Under the pieces are notes generated by a model. The model made no database searches, was not told the origin of the DNA, and saw nothing but the letters and a program-made list of their open reading frames with translations. Shown here piece after piece: positions 54,960 through 63,433 of a DNA stretch of 64,000 nucleotides. A program made the translations under genes and the position numbers. Origin of the DNA: Ancylobacter dichloromethanicus (GTDB taxonomy: Bacteria > Pseudomonadota > Alphaproteobacteria > Rhizobiales > Xanthobacteraceae); NCBI RefSeq assembly GCF_018390645.1, contig NZ_JAHBGC010000038.1, forward strand, positions 54,337-118,336, in the 5' to 3' direction. Numbering within the stretch: the first letter of the stretch is position 1; every line of letters begins with the position of its first letter.

Positions 54960-55565
54960 ATGCCCCATTTGACCGACGCCCAACTCGACAAGGCAAGCCT
55001 TCGCTCCATCGCCCTCGCCCGGCGGGCGGCGCTGGATGCGCCCGCGCGCGCCGCAGCGGCGGAACGTGCGGCGATCCATGCCCTGCAATGGCTGGGCGCG
55101 GTCAGGGGCGAGGTGGTGTCCGTGTTCGCGCCGATCGGCGGCGAAATCGCCACCGATCCCTTGGTGGAGCGCCTGCGCGCGGCCGGTGCCGGCGTGGCGC
55201 TGCCGATCGTGCTGCAGGCCGGCAAGCCGCTGCTGTTCCGGCTGTGGGAGCCGGGCGAGGAACTGACAGCTTCCGCCGGGCCGGGCCGCTTCTCCATTCC
55301 CGCCCCACCCGAGACGGCGCCTGCCGTTTCGCCGGATGTGCTGGTGGTGCCGCTCGCCGCCTTCGACGCGCGCGGCAACCGGCTGGGCTATGGCGCGGGG
55401 TTCTATGACCGCACGCTCGCTTTGCTGCGGCGCGCCAAGCGCATCGAGGCGCTGGGCTACGCTTTCGCGGTGCAGCAGCTTGCCGCCGTGCCCGCCGAGC
55501 CGCACGATGAGCGGCTCGACGCCATCGCCACGGATGCCGGCATCGTCTGCCCGGCCGAGGATTGA
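54960..55565 (+). CDS. fau: 5-formyltetrahydrofolate cyclo-ligase
   Basis: This 201-residue enzyme has the family motifs LRSIALARRAALD near the N-terminus, EVVSVFAPIGGEIATDPLVE, FDARGNRLGYGAGFYDRTLA (about 135-153) and a C-terminal PHDERLDAIATD. It converts 5-formyl-THF to 5,10-methenyl-THF with ATP. It starts just after 6S RNA, the conserved order for this RNA in proteobacteria, and 3 bp before the ymdB gene at its other end. Confidence 0.93.
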   Translation: MPHLTDAQLDKASLRSIALARRAALDAPARAAAAERAAIHALQWLGAVRGEVVSVFAPIGGEIATDPLVERLRAAGAGVALPIVLQAGKPLLFRLWEPGEELTASAGPGRFSIPAPPETAPAVSPDVLVVPLAAFDARGNRLGYGAGFYDRTLALLRRAKRIEALGYAFAVQQLAAVPAEPHDERLDAIATDAGIVCPAED

Positions 55566-55568
55566 CGC

Positions 55569-56384
55569 ATGCGCCTTCTGTTTCTCGGCGACGTGGTGGG
55601 GCGCGCCGGCCGCCAGATCGTGCTGGAGCAACTCGCGCGCCTGCGCCGCGACTGGGCGCTCGATTTCGTGGTGGTGAACGGCGAGAACGCCGCCGGCGGC
55701 TTCGGCATCACCGAGGCGATCTATGAGGAATTCCTGGAGGCGGGCGCCGATGCGGTAACGCTCGGCAACCATGCCTTCGACCAGCGCGAGGCGCTGGTGT
55801 TCATCGAGCGGGCGCCACGGCTGATCCGCCCCGCCAATTTCCCTCAGGGCACACCGGGCCGCGGGGCCGCGCTGATCGAGGCGCAGAGTGGCGCGCAGGT
55901 ACTGGTGGTCAACATGATGGGGCGGGTGTTCATGGACCCGCTGGACGACCCGTTCGCCAGCATCGACCGCGAACTCGACGCTGCCCCGCTGGGGCTGGTG
56001 GCGGATGCCACGATCGTCGATTTCCACGCCGAGACCACCAGCGAGAAGCAGGCTTTCGGCCATTGGTGCGACGGGCGGGCGAGCCTCGTGGTCGGCACCC
56101 ACACCCATGTGCCGACCGCCGACCACCGCATCCTGCCGGGCGGCACGGCGTACATGACCGATGTCGGCATGTGTGGCTGCTATGACGGCGTGATCGGCAT
56201 GGACAAGGAAGAGCCGCTGCGGCGCTTCACCCGCAAGATCGGCTCGGCGCGCTTCGAGCCCGTGGCGGGGCCGGGGACGCTGTCGGGTCTCGCGGTGGAA
56301 ACGGACAGCGCCGGGCGGGCGGTGGCGGTGGCGCCGGTGCGGATCGGTGGCAGCCTGAGCGAGGCGCTGCCGTCATTTTGGTAG
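55569..56384 (+). CDS. ymdB: YmdB family metallophosphoesterase (TIGR00282)
   Basis: This 271-residue protein carries the di-metal phosphoesterase motifs FLGDVVGRAGRQ, VVNGENAAGGFGI, LGNHAFDQREA, DFHAETTSEKQAFGHWCDG and VVGTHTHVPTAD. B. subtilis YmdB hydrolyses 2',3'-cyclic nucleotides and affects biofilm formation; a similar phosphodiesterase role is likely. It starts 3 bp after fau. Confidence 0.92.
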   Translation: MRLLFLGDVVGRAGRQIVLEQLARLRRDWALDFVVVNGENAAGGFGITEAIYEEFLEAGADAVTLGNHAFDQREALVFIERAPRLIRPANFPQGTPGRGAALIEAQSGAQVLVVNMMGRVFMDPLDDPFASIDRELDAAPLGLVADATIVDFHAETTSEKQAFGHWCDGRASLVVGTHTHVPTADHRILPGGTAYMTDVGMCGCYDGVIGMDKEEPLRRFTRKIGSARFEPVAGPGTLSGLAVETDSAGRAVAVAPVRIGGSLSEALPSFW

Positions 56385-56439
56385 TATATGTATTGATTAG
56401 ATCAGAGGGCGTGCATCTGTTTTTTTGCTGGAGGCTTAT

Positions 56440-57240
56440 ATGAGCGTGGCGGATATCATCAGGAACGATGGATTTATCGGGTTCATTTACAAAGCTCAGC
56501 GTAAGATCAGAAGGGTGTCCCTACGCGGCGCGCATAAAATACTCAAAAGCAAGGCAGTTCGTTCCGATTATGGGGTTCTTCTGGCACCGAATTGGGATGA
56601 CGTTACATTTCGGATGTGCCTCTACAAAGAATATGGAACATTTTTTTCAGACTATCTTCGAGGTCTTGACTACAAGTTTACCTTTATCGACATCGGTGCC
56701 AATCAGGGGCTGTATTCCCTCATCGCCGCGCAAAATCCGCTCTGCGAGCAGGCTATCAGCTTCGAGCCCGTCGGTAAGACGTTTCAGCTCCTCACCTCCA
56801 ACATCGCCGCCAACGGATTGGCCGACAAGATTGTCGCGCTGAATTGCGGCCTGTCGTCCGAAGATGCGCGTGTGAAAATTCAGCTGAAGCCCGGTCACAG
56901 CGGTGCGGCGTCCCTGCACCACACATTCGGCGACGGCGAGGGCGCCGAGGAGATCCGGCTGTCCACCGCCGCCATACTCGAGCCCTATCTTGCCTCGGGG
57001 CTGCCGCTGGTGGTGAAGATCGACACCGAGGGCCACGAGGATGTGGTGATCGCGGAATTGGCGAAGAGCCGTTTTGCCGATCGGGTGCGGTCTGTGTTCT
57101 ACGAGGTCGATACCGCCTGGGTGGACCCGGAGACTCTCAAGGTCCGCCTTCGCGGCATGGGCCTGTCGCATTTCGAACAGATCGGCGGCGGCACGCATTA
57201 CGATGTGCTGGCCGACCGGTCGTCCGGGCCGGCGGCCTGA
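56440..57240 (+). CDS. FkbM family methyltransferase, inserted and AT-rich
   Basis: This 266-residue SAM-dependent methyltransferase has [14 protein letters not shown] (D84 and following, SAM loop), [13 protein letters not shown] and [15 protein letters not shown], typical of FkbM-domain enzymes that methylate hydroxyls on sugars or secondary metabolites. GGAGG lies 5 nt before the ATG at 56440. The first 300 bases and their upstream region are clearly AT-rich with rare codons, unlike neighbours, while the last 400 bases look native. It interrupts the expected ymdB-yebC order. Confidence 0.85.
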   Translation: MSVADIIRNDGFIGFIYKAQRKIRRVSLRGAHKILKSKAVRSDYGVLLAPNWDDVTFRMCLYKEYGTFFSDYLRGLDYKFTFIDIGANQGLYSLIAAQNPLCEQAISFEPVGKTFQLLTSNIAANGLADKIVALNCGLSSEDARVKIQLKPGHSGAASLHHTFGDGEGAEEIRLSTAAILEPYLASGLPLVVKIDTEGHEDVVIAELAKSRFADRVRSVFYEVDTAWVDPETLKVRLRGMGLSHFEQIGGGTHYDVLADRSSGPAA

Positions 57241-57379
57241 GTGCCCCCCGCAGCATGACGGCGACGCGCTCCCCGCTTTACGCGCGCCCGCCCTCTCGCC
57301 TATAAGCCGCGCACCCTTTTGTTTCAGGTATTCGGACAGGGTTGGCCTCAGGCCCGCCCGGTGTGACGTGGAGGCGGCC

Positions 57380-58126
57380 ATGGCGGGTCATTCGCAATTC
57401 AAGAACATCATGCACCGCAAGGGCAAGCAGGACGCGGTGCGTTCCAAGCTGTTCTCCAAGCTGGCGCGCGAAGTCACTGTCGCCGCCAAGCTCGGCATGC
57501 CCGACCCGGCGCTGAACCCGCGCCTGCGTGCGGCCGTGCTCGCCGCCCGGGCGGAAAACATGCCCAAGGACAATATCGACCGCGCCATCAAGAAGGCGCT
57601 GGGCGGTGACGCGGAGAACTATGACGAGATCCGCTATGAGGGCTACGGCCCCGGCGGCGTCGCCGTCATCGTCGAGGCGCTGACCGACAACCGCAACCGC
57701 ACCGCTTCGGAAGTGCGTTCCAACTTCACCAAGTCCGGCGGCGCGCTGGCCGAGACCGGCGCCGTCTCCTTCATGTTCGACCGCATCGGCACGGTCGAGT
57801 TCGACGCCGCCAAGGCCTCGGCCGACGACATGCTGGAGGCTGCCATCGAGGCCGGTGCGGACGACGTGACCTCGGATGAGCATGGCCACGAGATCGTCTG
57901 TTCGGTGGAGAACCTGCACGAGGTCGCCCGCGCGCTGGAAGCGAAGTTCGGCGAGCCGCGCAAGTCCGGCCTGGTCTGGCGCCCGCAGAACACGGTGGCG
58001 GTGGACGACGAGGTGGCGGAGAAGCTGATCCGCCTCGTCGACAACCTCAACGACAATGACGACGTGCAGAACGTCTATGCCAATTTCGAGCTGTCCGACG
58101 CCTTCATGGCGAAGATGAGCGACTGA
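57380..58126 (+). CDS. yebC: YebC/PmpR family protein
   Basis: This 248-residue protein begins [23 protein letters not shown] and contains [40 protein letters not shown] and [18 protein letters not shown], the YebC signatures. YebC proteins act as transcription or translation factors, recently tied to relief of proline-stalled ribosomes. GGAGG precedes the ATG. It lies upstream of the ruv cluster, with four unrelated genes in between. Confidence 0.95.
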   Translation: MAGHSQFKNIMHRKGKQDAVRSKLFSKLAREVTVAAKLGMPDPALNPRLRAAVLAARAENMPKDNIDRAIKKALGGDAENYDEIRYEGYGPGGVAVIVEALTDNRNRTASEVRSNFTKSGGALAETGAVSFMFDRIGTVEFDAAKASADDMLEAAIEAGADDVTSDEHGHEIVCSVENLHEVARALEAKFGEPRKSGLVWRPQNTVAVDDEVAEKLIRLVDNLNDNDDVQNVYANFELSDAFMAKMSD

Positions 58127-58148
58127 GCGCACCTCCCGGCCGGCGGCG

Positions 58149-58895
58149 TCAGCGGCCCAGCAGCAGGTCGAACAGCGGCAGGCTGAGCACGGCGGCGGCC
58201 GCGATCACCCAATAGGCGGCGACCCGGTAGTGCCGGTCCGAGGCGCCGCGGAAGGCCCGCGCGCCGGCATAGAGCCCCAGCGCATAGGCCGGGCCGAGCA
58301 GCAGGGCGAGGCGGCCGACCTCCGCGGTCAACATGCCGCTGAAGGCGTAGGCGGTGCCGCTGGCCAGCGTCACCAGCGCGAAAAAGCCGAACAGGTTGGC
58401 CCGCACCAGCGCGGAGGGCTGGCCGCTGCCGAGCCAGTAGGCCACCACCGCCGGGCCCGACATCTGCGCCGCGCCGCCGCAGAAGCCGGCGACAGCGCCG
58501 ACGGCCAGCGTCGTCGGCAGCCTGTGCCGGCCGGTGTGGCGCCAGCCGGAGGCCAGCAGCGCCAGCAGGCCGAGGCCGAGCAGCGCCAGCCCCCAGCGCA
58601 GCACCAGCGGGTCGGTGCGCCCCAGCACCCACACCCCGGCAGGCACCGCGACCACCGCGCCGACCGCCAGCGGGGCGACCTGCCGCCACACGCAGGCGCG
58701 CAGCGCCGGGATGACGAAAGGCAGCGTCAGCAGCGTGTCGATGACGAGAAGCGAAGGTGCCGCCACGCGTGGGCCATAGGCGGCGCTGACCAGCGGCACG
58801 AAGATCAGCGCGCCGCCGAAGCCCGAAAAGCCGCGCGTGACGCCGGCCACCAGCGCGGTAAGGAACGCCCAGACGAGGGCCGGATCGACTGTCAT
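58149..58895 (-). CDS. TauE/SafE family sulfite exporter-like membrane protein
   Basis: This 248-residue protein has about eight hydrophobic helices and the TauE motif pattern AFLTALVAGVTRGFSGFGGAL near the N-terminus, repeated as GAVAGFCGGAAQMSGPAVVAYWL midway. The family exports sulfoacetate, sulfite or other organic anions. The ATG at 58895 (MTVDPAL) is chosen over an upstream non-conserved extension. It is convergent with yebC. Confidence 0.85.
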   Translation of the reverse strand: MTVDPALVWAFLTALVAGVTRGFSGFGGALIFVPLVSAAYGPRVAAPSLLVIDTLLTLPFVIPALRACVWRQVAPLAVGAVVAVPAGVWVLGRTDPLVLRWGLALLGLGLLALLASGWRHTGRHRLPTTLAVGAVAGFCGGAAQMSGPAVVAYWLGSGQPSALVRANLFGFFALVTLASGTAYAFSGMLTAEVGRLALLLGPAYALGLYAGARAFRGASDRHYRVAAYWVIAAAAVLSLPLFDLLLGR

Positions 58896-59137
58896 GGAAT
58901 GAACCGGGGAAGGCCGCACGCCGCCGGGGCCTGCACCGGCAGACCTAGCCCCGCCCTTGAAGGCCGTCAACACGGCTGGCGATGGATGGGCCCGATCCAT
59001 CGATTTTGGCGAACGTGGCTATTCGCAAAACGCGTTTGCACAAAGAGGTCGCGCACGCCACATTCGCCTCAACTCCCTGCCTGGCGCCGCGCCGGGCGCC
59101 ACCCTTTTGCGCCGCTGCGGTGGCGGGACCTTGGATC

Positions 59138-60067
59138 ATGGACAAGTCCGTCTCAGCGGCCGCGCTCGGCGGCATCGCCGGTCCTTCGCTTACCGACCGC
59201 CTCGTCGGTGCCGGCTGCGCCCTGCTCGCGGTCGCGATCTGGGGCGGCTGGATCGTCTCGACGCGGCACGCCGTGCACGGCCACCTGCCGCCGATGACGG
59301 TCGGCTGGCTGCGTTTCGTCGTTCCGGCGGTGGTGCTGGCGCCGGCATGGATACGAATCGGCCTGTGGCCCAGGCGGAACTTCGTGCCCTTCCTGCTCTG
59401 TTTTTTCGGCGCTGGCGTGTTCTTCTTCCTTGATGTGGCGAATGCGATGCGTTTCGTCCCGGCGGCGGATGTGGGGCCGCTTCTGCCGGGCACCATGCCG
59501 CTGATCGTTGCCGCCATCTCGGTGCTGGTGTTCCGCGAGCGGCTGGGCACGGCGCGGGCGATCGGCTTTTCGGCGATCGCCCTCGGCGTGGTGACGCTGG
59601 GAAGCCGTGGGCTGCTCTATCCCGAGGATGGAGCCTGGCGCGGGCACGGGCTGCTGCTGATCGGCGCGTGCATGTGGTCCTGCTACACGCTCGCCTTCCG
59701 TCGGACCGGCATGAAGGCAACCGAGACGGTCGGGCTGGTGGGCCTGTGGTCCACCGCGGTGCTCACGCCCTATGGCCTGCCCGGCGTGGTGGACGCGGTG
59801 GCGAACGGCTATGGCCGCGAAGTGCTGATCCAGCTTTTGGTTCAGGGGGTGCTTTCCGGTGTCGTCGCACTGGTGGCTTTCGGCGTCGCGATCGAGCGGC
59901 TTGGCTCGTCGCGCGCCGCCGCCTTCACCGGGCTGGTGCCGGCGCTGGCGGCGTTGATCGCCGTGCCGGTGCTCGGCGAGCACCCCGACACCGCCGCCAT
60001 CGTGGGCGTCGTGGCGACCGGAATCGGCGTGACGCTGGCGAGTGGCGCTCTCGGCGGGCGGCGGTAG
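59138..60067 (+). CDS. EamA/DMT family transporter
   Basis: This 309-residue protein has about ten helices in two EamA repeats: GCALLAVAIWGGWIVSTRHAV near 26-46, GTMPLIVAAISVLVFRERLG, LIGACMWSCYTLAFRRTGM and GLVPALAALIAVPVLGEHPDTAAIVGV. DMT proteins export metabolites or amino acids; the substrate is not predictable. The ATG at 59138 fits; upstream sequence in frame is not hydrophobic. Confidence 0.85.
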   Translation: MDKSVSAAALGGIAGPSLTDRLVGAGCALLAVAIWGGWIVSTRHAVHGHLPPMTVGWLRFVVPAVVLAPAWIRIGLWPRRNFVPFLLCFFGAGVFFFLDVANAMRFVPAADVGPLLPGTMPLIVAAISVLVFRERLGTARAIGFSAIALGVVTLGSRGLLYPEDGAWRGHGLLLIGACMWSCYTLAFRRTGMKATETVGLVGLWSTAVLTPYGLPGVVDAVANGYGREVLIQLLVQGVLSGVVALVAFGVAIERLGSSRAAAFTGLVPALAALIAVPVLGEHPDTAAIVGVVATGIGVTLASGALGGRR

Positions 60068-60103
60068 AACCCGCGCCGGACCGGGGGAAGCGACAGGTTC
60101 GAC

Positions 60104-61003
60104 TCAGGCGCCGGCCTTGTGGCGCGCCCGCACGAAATCGACAAAGGCCCGCAGCGCGGCGGGCATGTGCCGGCGGCTCGGGTAGTAGAGGAACGCTCCC
60201 TCGAAGGGTGGGCACCAGTCCTCCAGCAGCAAGACGAGGTCGCCGCTGGCCACCAGCGGGGCCGCGAAGCTGGTGAAATTCATCACGATGCCGATGCCGT
60301 CGACCGCGGCGGCGAGTTGCACATCCGGGCTGTTGCTGATCAGCGGGCCGCGCGGCTGGATCTTGAGCGCGTGCCCGTCCCTCTCGAATTCCCAGGGCAG
60401 CACCGCGCCGCTGGCGAAGCGGTGGCAGATACAGCGGTGGTGCAGCAGGTCCTCCGGCGCCGCCGGCGCCCCGTGGCGGGCGAGATAGGCGGGAGCGGCG
60501 TAGACGCCGTAGCGCTGCGGCGGGCCGAGCGGCACCGCGATCATGTCCTGCGCCAGGCTCTCGCCATAGCGCGCGCCGGCGTCGAAGCCGGCCTCGACCA
60601 CGTCCACCAGCCGCTCGTCCTGGTGGACCTCGACCGTCAGCCCCGGATAGGCGGCGAGAAATTCCGCCAGCATCGGCGCCAGCACCAGCCGGGCGACGGG
60701 GGCGGGAACGTTGAGCCGCAGCGTGCCGGTGGGGGTGTCGCGGAACCGGTTGACCTCGTCGAGCGCCTCGCCGAGTTCCGCCAGCATCGGGGTCAGGCGT
60801 TCCAGCAGGCGGGCGCCGGGTTCGGTGAGCGTGACGCTGCGTGTGGTGCGGTTCAGCAGCCTCACGCCGAGTTGCGTCTCCAGCCGCCGCACCGCCTCGC
60901 TCAGAGTCGAGGCCGAGACGCCCCTCTCCAGCGCGGCGCGGCGGAAACTGCGATGGCGTGCCACGCCGACGAAGGAATCGAGCAGGGAGAGATCAGTCGA
61001 CAT
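60104..61003 (-). CDS. LysR family transcriptional regulator
   Basis: This 299-residue protein has an N-terminal winged HTH (LLDSFVGVARHRSFRRAALERGVSASTLSEAVRRLETQLG, given here in parts: SFRRAALERGVSASTLSEAV and LGVRLLNRTTRSVTL) and a C-terminal inducer-binding domain. It is divergent from an aldo-keto reductase gene, the usual arrangement for a LysR regulator and its target. The ATG at 61003 is preferred over an upstream TTG. Paired 23-bp direct repeats in the intergenic region are candidate operators. Confidence 0.9.
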   Translation of the reverse strand: MSTDLSLLDSFVGVARHRSFRRAALERGVSASTLSEAVRRLETQLGVRLLNRTTRSVTLTEPGARLLERLTPMLAELGEALDEVNRFRDTPTGTLRLNVPAPVARLVLAPMLAEFLAAYPGLTVEVHQDERLVDVVEAGFDAGARYGESLAQDMIAVPLGPPQRYGVYAAPAYLARHGAPAAPEDLLHHRCICHRFASGAVLPWEFERDGHALKIQPRGPLISNSPDVQLAAAVDGIGIVMNFTSFAAPLVASGDLVLLLEDWCPPFEGAFLYYPSRRHMPAALRAFVDFVRARHKAGA

Positions 61004-61082
61004 TGTACGCAATTCCGAACGGCCTATTCAGGTCCGTCTATATTATCGAACGCTGAACCCTGCGTCATATGTGCGCCACCCC

Positions 61083-61133
61083 ACCGGCGATGCCGGCTGG
61101 CGCAAAGAAGACCGGCGATGCCGGCAGACGCAA
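61083..61133. repeat. Paired direct repeats, each with an inner dyad, before the aldo-keto reductase gene
   Basis: Two copies of a 23-bp unit (61083-61105 and 61111-61133, period 28) differ at two positions. Each contains CCGGC-GAT-GCCGG, a dyad able to bind a dimer or form a hairpin. The second copy sits 12 bp before the ATG. Confidence 0.6.
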
Positions 61134-61145
61134 TGGAGAACAGCC

Positions 61146-62150
61146 ATGACGCTTTCACGCAGCCGGCTCGGCACCGCCGGCCCGGAGGTTTCCGCCCTCG
61201 GCCTCGGCGCCATGGGCATGTCCGGCGTGTACGGCCCCTCGGACCGCGAGGAGAGCCTCGCCACGCTCCATGCCGCGCTCGACGCCGGCATGACGCTGAT
61301 CGACACCGGCGATTTCTACGGCATGGGCCACAATGAGATGCTGATCGGCGAGGCGCTGCGCGGCGTGCCGCGCGAGGCCTACCAGCTCAGCGTCAAGTTC
61401 GGCGCCCTGCGCGACCCGGCCGGCGGCTGGAGCGGCTATGACCTGCGCCCGGCGAGTATCCGCAACATGCTGGCGCAGTCGCTGCAGAAGCTGCGGGTCG
61501 ATGTCATCGATATCTACCGTCCCTCGCGCCTGCCGCCCGGCACCGATGTGGAGGAGGTGATCGGCACCCTCGCCGACATGGTCAAGGCCGGCTACATCCG
61601 CCATATCGGGCTTTCGGAAGTGGGCGTCGATACTATCCGCCGGGCGGTGGCCGTCCATCCGGTGAGCGACCTGCAGATCGAATACTCGCTCATCTCGCGC
61701 GGCGTCGAGGACGAGATACTCCCCGCGCTGCGCGAACTCGGCATCGGCGTCACGGCCTATGGGGTGCTCTCGCGCGGCCTGATCAGCGGCCATTGGAGCG
61801 GCACCCGGGGCCAGGGCGACTTCCGCAGCCTGGGCCCGCGCTTCCAGGACGGCAATGTCGACGCCAATCTCGCGCTGGTGGAGGCGCTGCGGCAGGTGGC
61901 GGCCGGGCGCGGCATCACGGTGGCGCAGGCCGCCATCGCCTGGGTGGCGGCGCAGGGCGCGGATATCGTGCCGCTGGTGGGCGCGCGCCGCCGCGACCGG
62001 CTCGCCGAGGCGCTGGGCGCGGCGCAGGTGCGCCTGGCCCATGACGACCTCGCCGCCATCGAGGCGGCGGTGCCGAAAGGCGCGGCGGCGGGCGAACGCT
62101 ACCCGTCCTTCGCCATGCACGATCTCGACAGCGAACGCACGTCCGCCTGA
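61146..62150 (+). CDS. Aldo/keto reductase
   Basis: This 334-residue AKR has [12 protein letters not shown] and [21 protein letters not shown] (catalytic D and Y), SVKFGALR (K) and a C-terminal NADPH segment ([16 protein letters not shown]). In place of the usual Y-x-H motif it has [12 protein letters not shown], the variant of pyridoxal-reductase-like AKRs. It reduces an aldehyde or ketone with NADPH. It is divergent from the LysR gene. Confidence 0.9.
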   Translation: MTLSRSRLGTAGPEVSALGLGAMGMSGVYGPSDREESLATLHAALDAGMTLIDTGDFYGMGHNEMLIGEALRGVPREAYQLSVKFGALRDPAGGWSGYDLRPASIRNMLAQSLQKLRVDVIDIYRPSRLPPGTDVEEVIGTLADMVKAGYIRHIGLSEVGVDTIRRAVAVHPVSDLQIEYSLISRGVEDEILPALRELGIGVTAYGVLSRGLISGHWSGTRGQGDFRSLGPRFQDGNVDANLALVEALRQVAAGRGITVAQAAIAWVAAQGADIVPLVGARRRDRLAEALGAAQVRLAHDDLAAIEAAVPKGAAAGERYPSFAMHDLDSERTSA

Positions 62151-62238
62151 CGGGCGAGGGCGCCGGCCGCCCGGCGCGTAGACGCTTCGTTCACCATGAT
62201 CGGCGTCCCGGCCCGGCCGGGGCGCCGTGTCGCGCGTG

Positions 62239-62279
62239 GCCCCTAGGCGTTCGTCCTTTGTTCGGGTACGCCCTAGGGG
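62239..62279 (+). promoter_or_regulatory. Inverted repeat over the ruvC translation start region
   Basis: CCCCTAGGCGT (62240-62250) and ACGCCCTAGGGG (62268-62279) are inverted copies with one bulged base; the right arm ends at the base before the ruvC ATG. The stem would bury the region where a ribosome binds. Confidence 0.5.
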
Positions 62280-62819
62280 ATGGCGCCGTCTCCGATTCGC
62301 ATCCTCGGGCTCGATCCGGGCCTCCGCCGTACCGGCTGGGGGGTGATCGAGGCTGCCGGCACGCGGCTCGCGTTCATTGCCTGCGGCACGGTGATGCCGC
62401 CGGAGGAGGGCGGGCTCGCCGAGCGCCTGGCCTGCCTGCACACCGAGCTGATGCAGGTGCTGCGCACCTACGCCCCGGACGAGGCGGCGGTGGAGGAGAC
62501 CTTCGTCAACGTCAACCCGGCCTCGACGCTCAAGCTCGGCCAGGCGCGCGGCGTGGTGATGCTGACCCCGGCGCTGGCGGGGGTGCCGGTTTCCGAATAT
62601 GCCGCGCTGCTGGTCAAGAAGACCGTGGTCGGCGCCGGCCGGGCCGAGAAGGCGCAGATCCGCCTGATGATGAAGATTCTGCTTCCGCAGGCCGATTTCC
62701 GGACCGACGACGCCGCCGACGCGCTTGCGGTTGCCGTCACCCATGCGCAGCATCGGGGCATGGCGGCGATGAAGGCGCAGATGGCGGCGCGGGTGGCGAC
62801 AAAGGTGGCGGCGCGATGA
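62280..62819 (+). CDS. ruvC: Holliday junction resolvase RuvC
   Basis: This 179-residue resolvase has the metal-binding acids D12 ([14 protein letters not shown]), E72/E73 ([10 protein letters not shown]) and D144/D147 ([15 protein letters not shown]). It cuts Holliday junctions symmetrically. The stop overlaps the ruvA start by three bases (ATGA). No separate ribosome binding site is visible, because an inverted repeat abuts the ATG. Confidence 0.95.
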   Translation: MAPSPIRILGLDPGLRRTGWGVIEAAGTRLAFIACGTVMPPEEGGLAERLACLHTELMQVLRTYAPDEAAVEETFVNVNPASTLKLGQARGVVMLTPALAGVPVSEYAALLVKKTVVGAGRAEKAQIRLMMKILLPQADFRTDDAADALAVAVTHAQHRGMAAMKAQMAARVATKVAAR

Positions 62820-63433
62820 TCGGCAAGCTGAAGGGCCTCGTCGACTCCTATGGCGACGACCATGTGATCCTCGACGTGCAGGGGGTCGGCTATCTCGTGC
62901 ACTGCTCGGCACGCACGCTGCAGGCGCTGCCGGGCGCGGGCGAGGTGGCGGTGCTGTTCATCGAGACCCTCGTGCGCGAGGACATGATCCGGCTCTACGG
63001 TTTCGCCTCGCCGGCGGAGAAAAGCTGGTTCCTGCTGCTGCAGAACGTGCAGGGGGTCGGCTCCAAGGTCGCGCTGAACGTGCTCTCGACGCTCTCTCCC
63101 TCCGAACTCGCCAATGCGGTGGCGCTGGGTGACCGGGCGATGGTGGCGCGGGCCAATGGCGTCGGGCCGAAGGTGGCCGCGCGCATCGTCGCCGAACTGA
63201 AGGACAAGGCGCCCGGCTTTTCCAGCGTCGACCCGGCGGTGGCCGGCCTCGCGGCGCAGATCGAGGACCGGCAGGCCCCCGGCCCGGTGGCGGACGCGGT
63301 CTCGGCGCTGGTCAATCTCGGCTATGCGCAGATCCAGGCCAGCGCCGCGGTGGCGGCGGCGTTCCGCGAGGCGGGTGAGGAGGCCGATACCGCCCGGCTG
63401 ATCCGCCTCGGCCTGAAGGAACTGGCGAGGTGA
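62816..63433 (+). CDS. ruvA: Holliday junction DNA helicase subunit RuvA
   Basis: This 205-residue RuvA begins [20 protein letters not shown] and has the two helix-hairpin-helix motifs ([40 protein letters not shown]) and the C-terminal RuvB-binding domain ([14 protein letters not shown]). It holds the junction for RuvB. The start overlaps ruvC (ATGA) and the stop overlaps ruvB (GTGA). Confidence 0.97.
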   Translation: MIGKLKGLVDSYGDDHVILDVQGVGYLVHCSARTLQALPGAGEVAVLFIETLVREDMIRLYGFASPAEKSWFLLLQNVQGVGSKVALNVLSTLSPSELANAVALGDRAMVARANGVGPKVAARIVAELKDKAPGFSSVDPAVAGLAAQIEDRQAPGPVADAVSALVNLGYAQIQASAAVAAAFREAGEEADTARLIRLGLKELAR

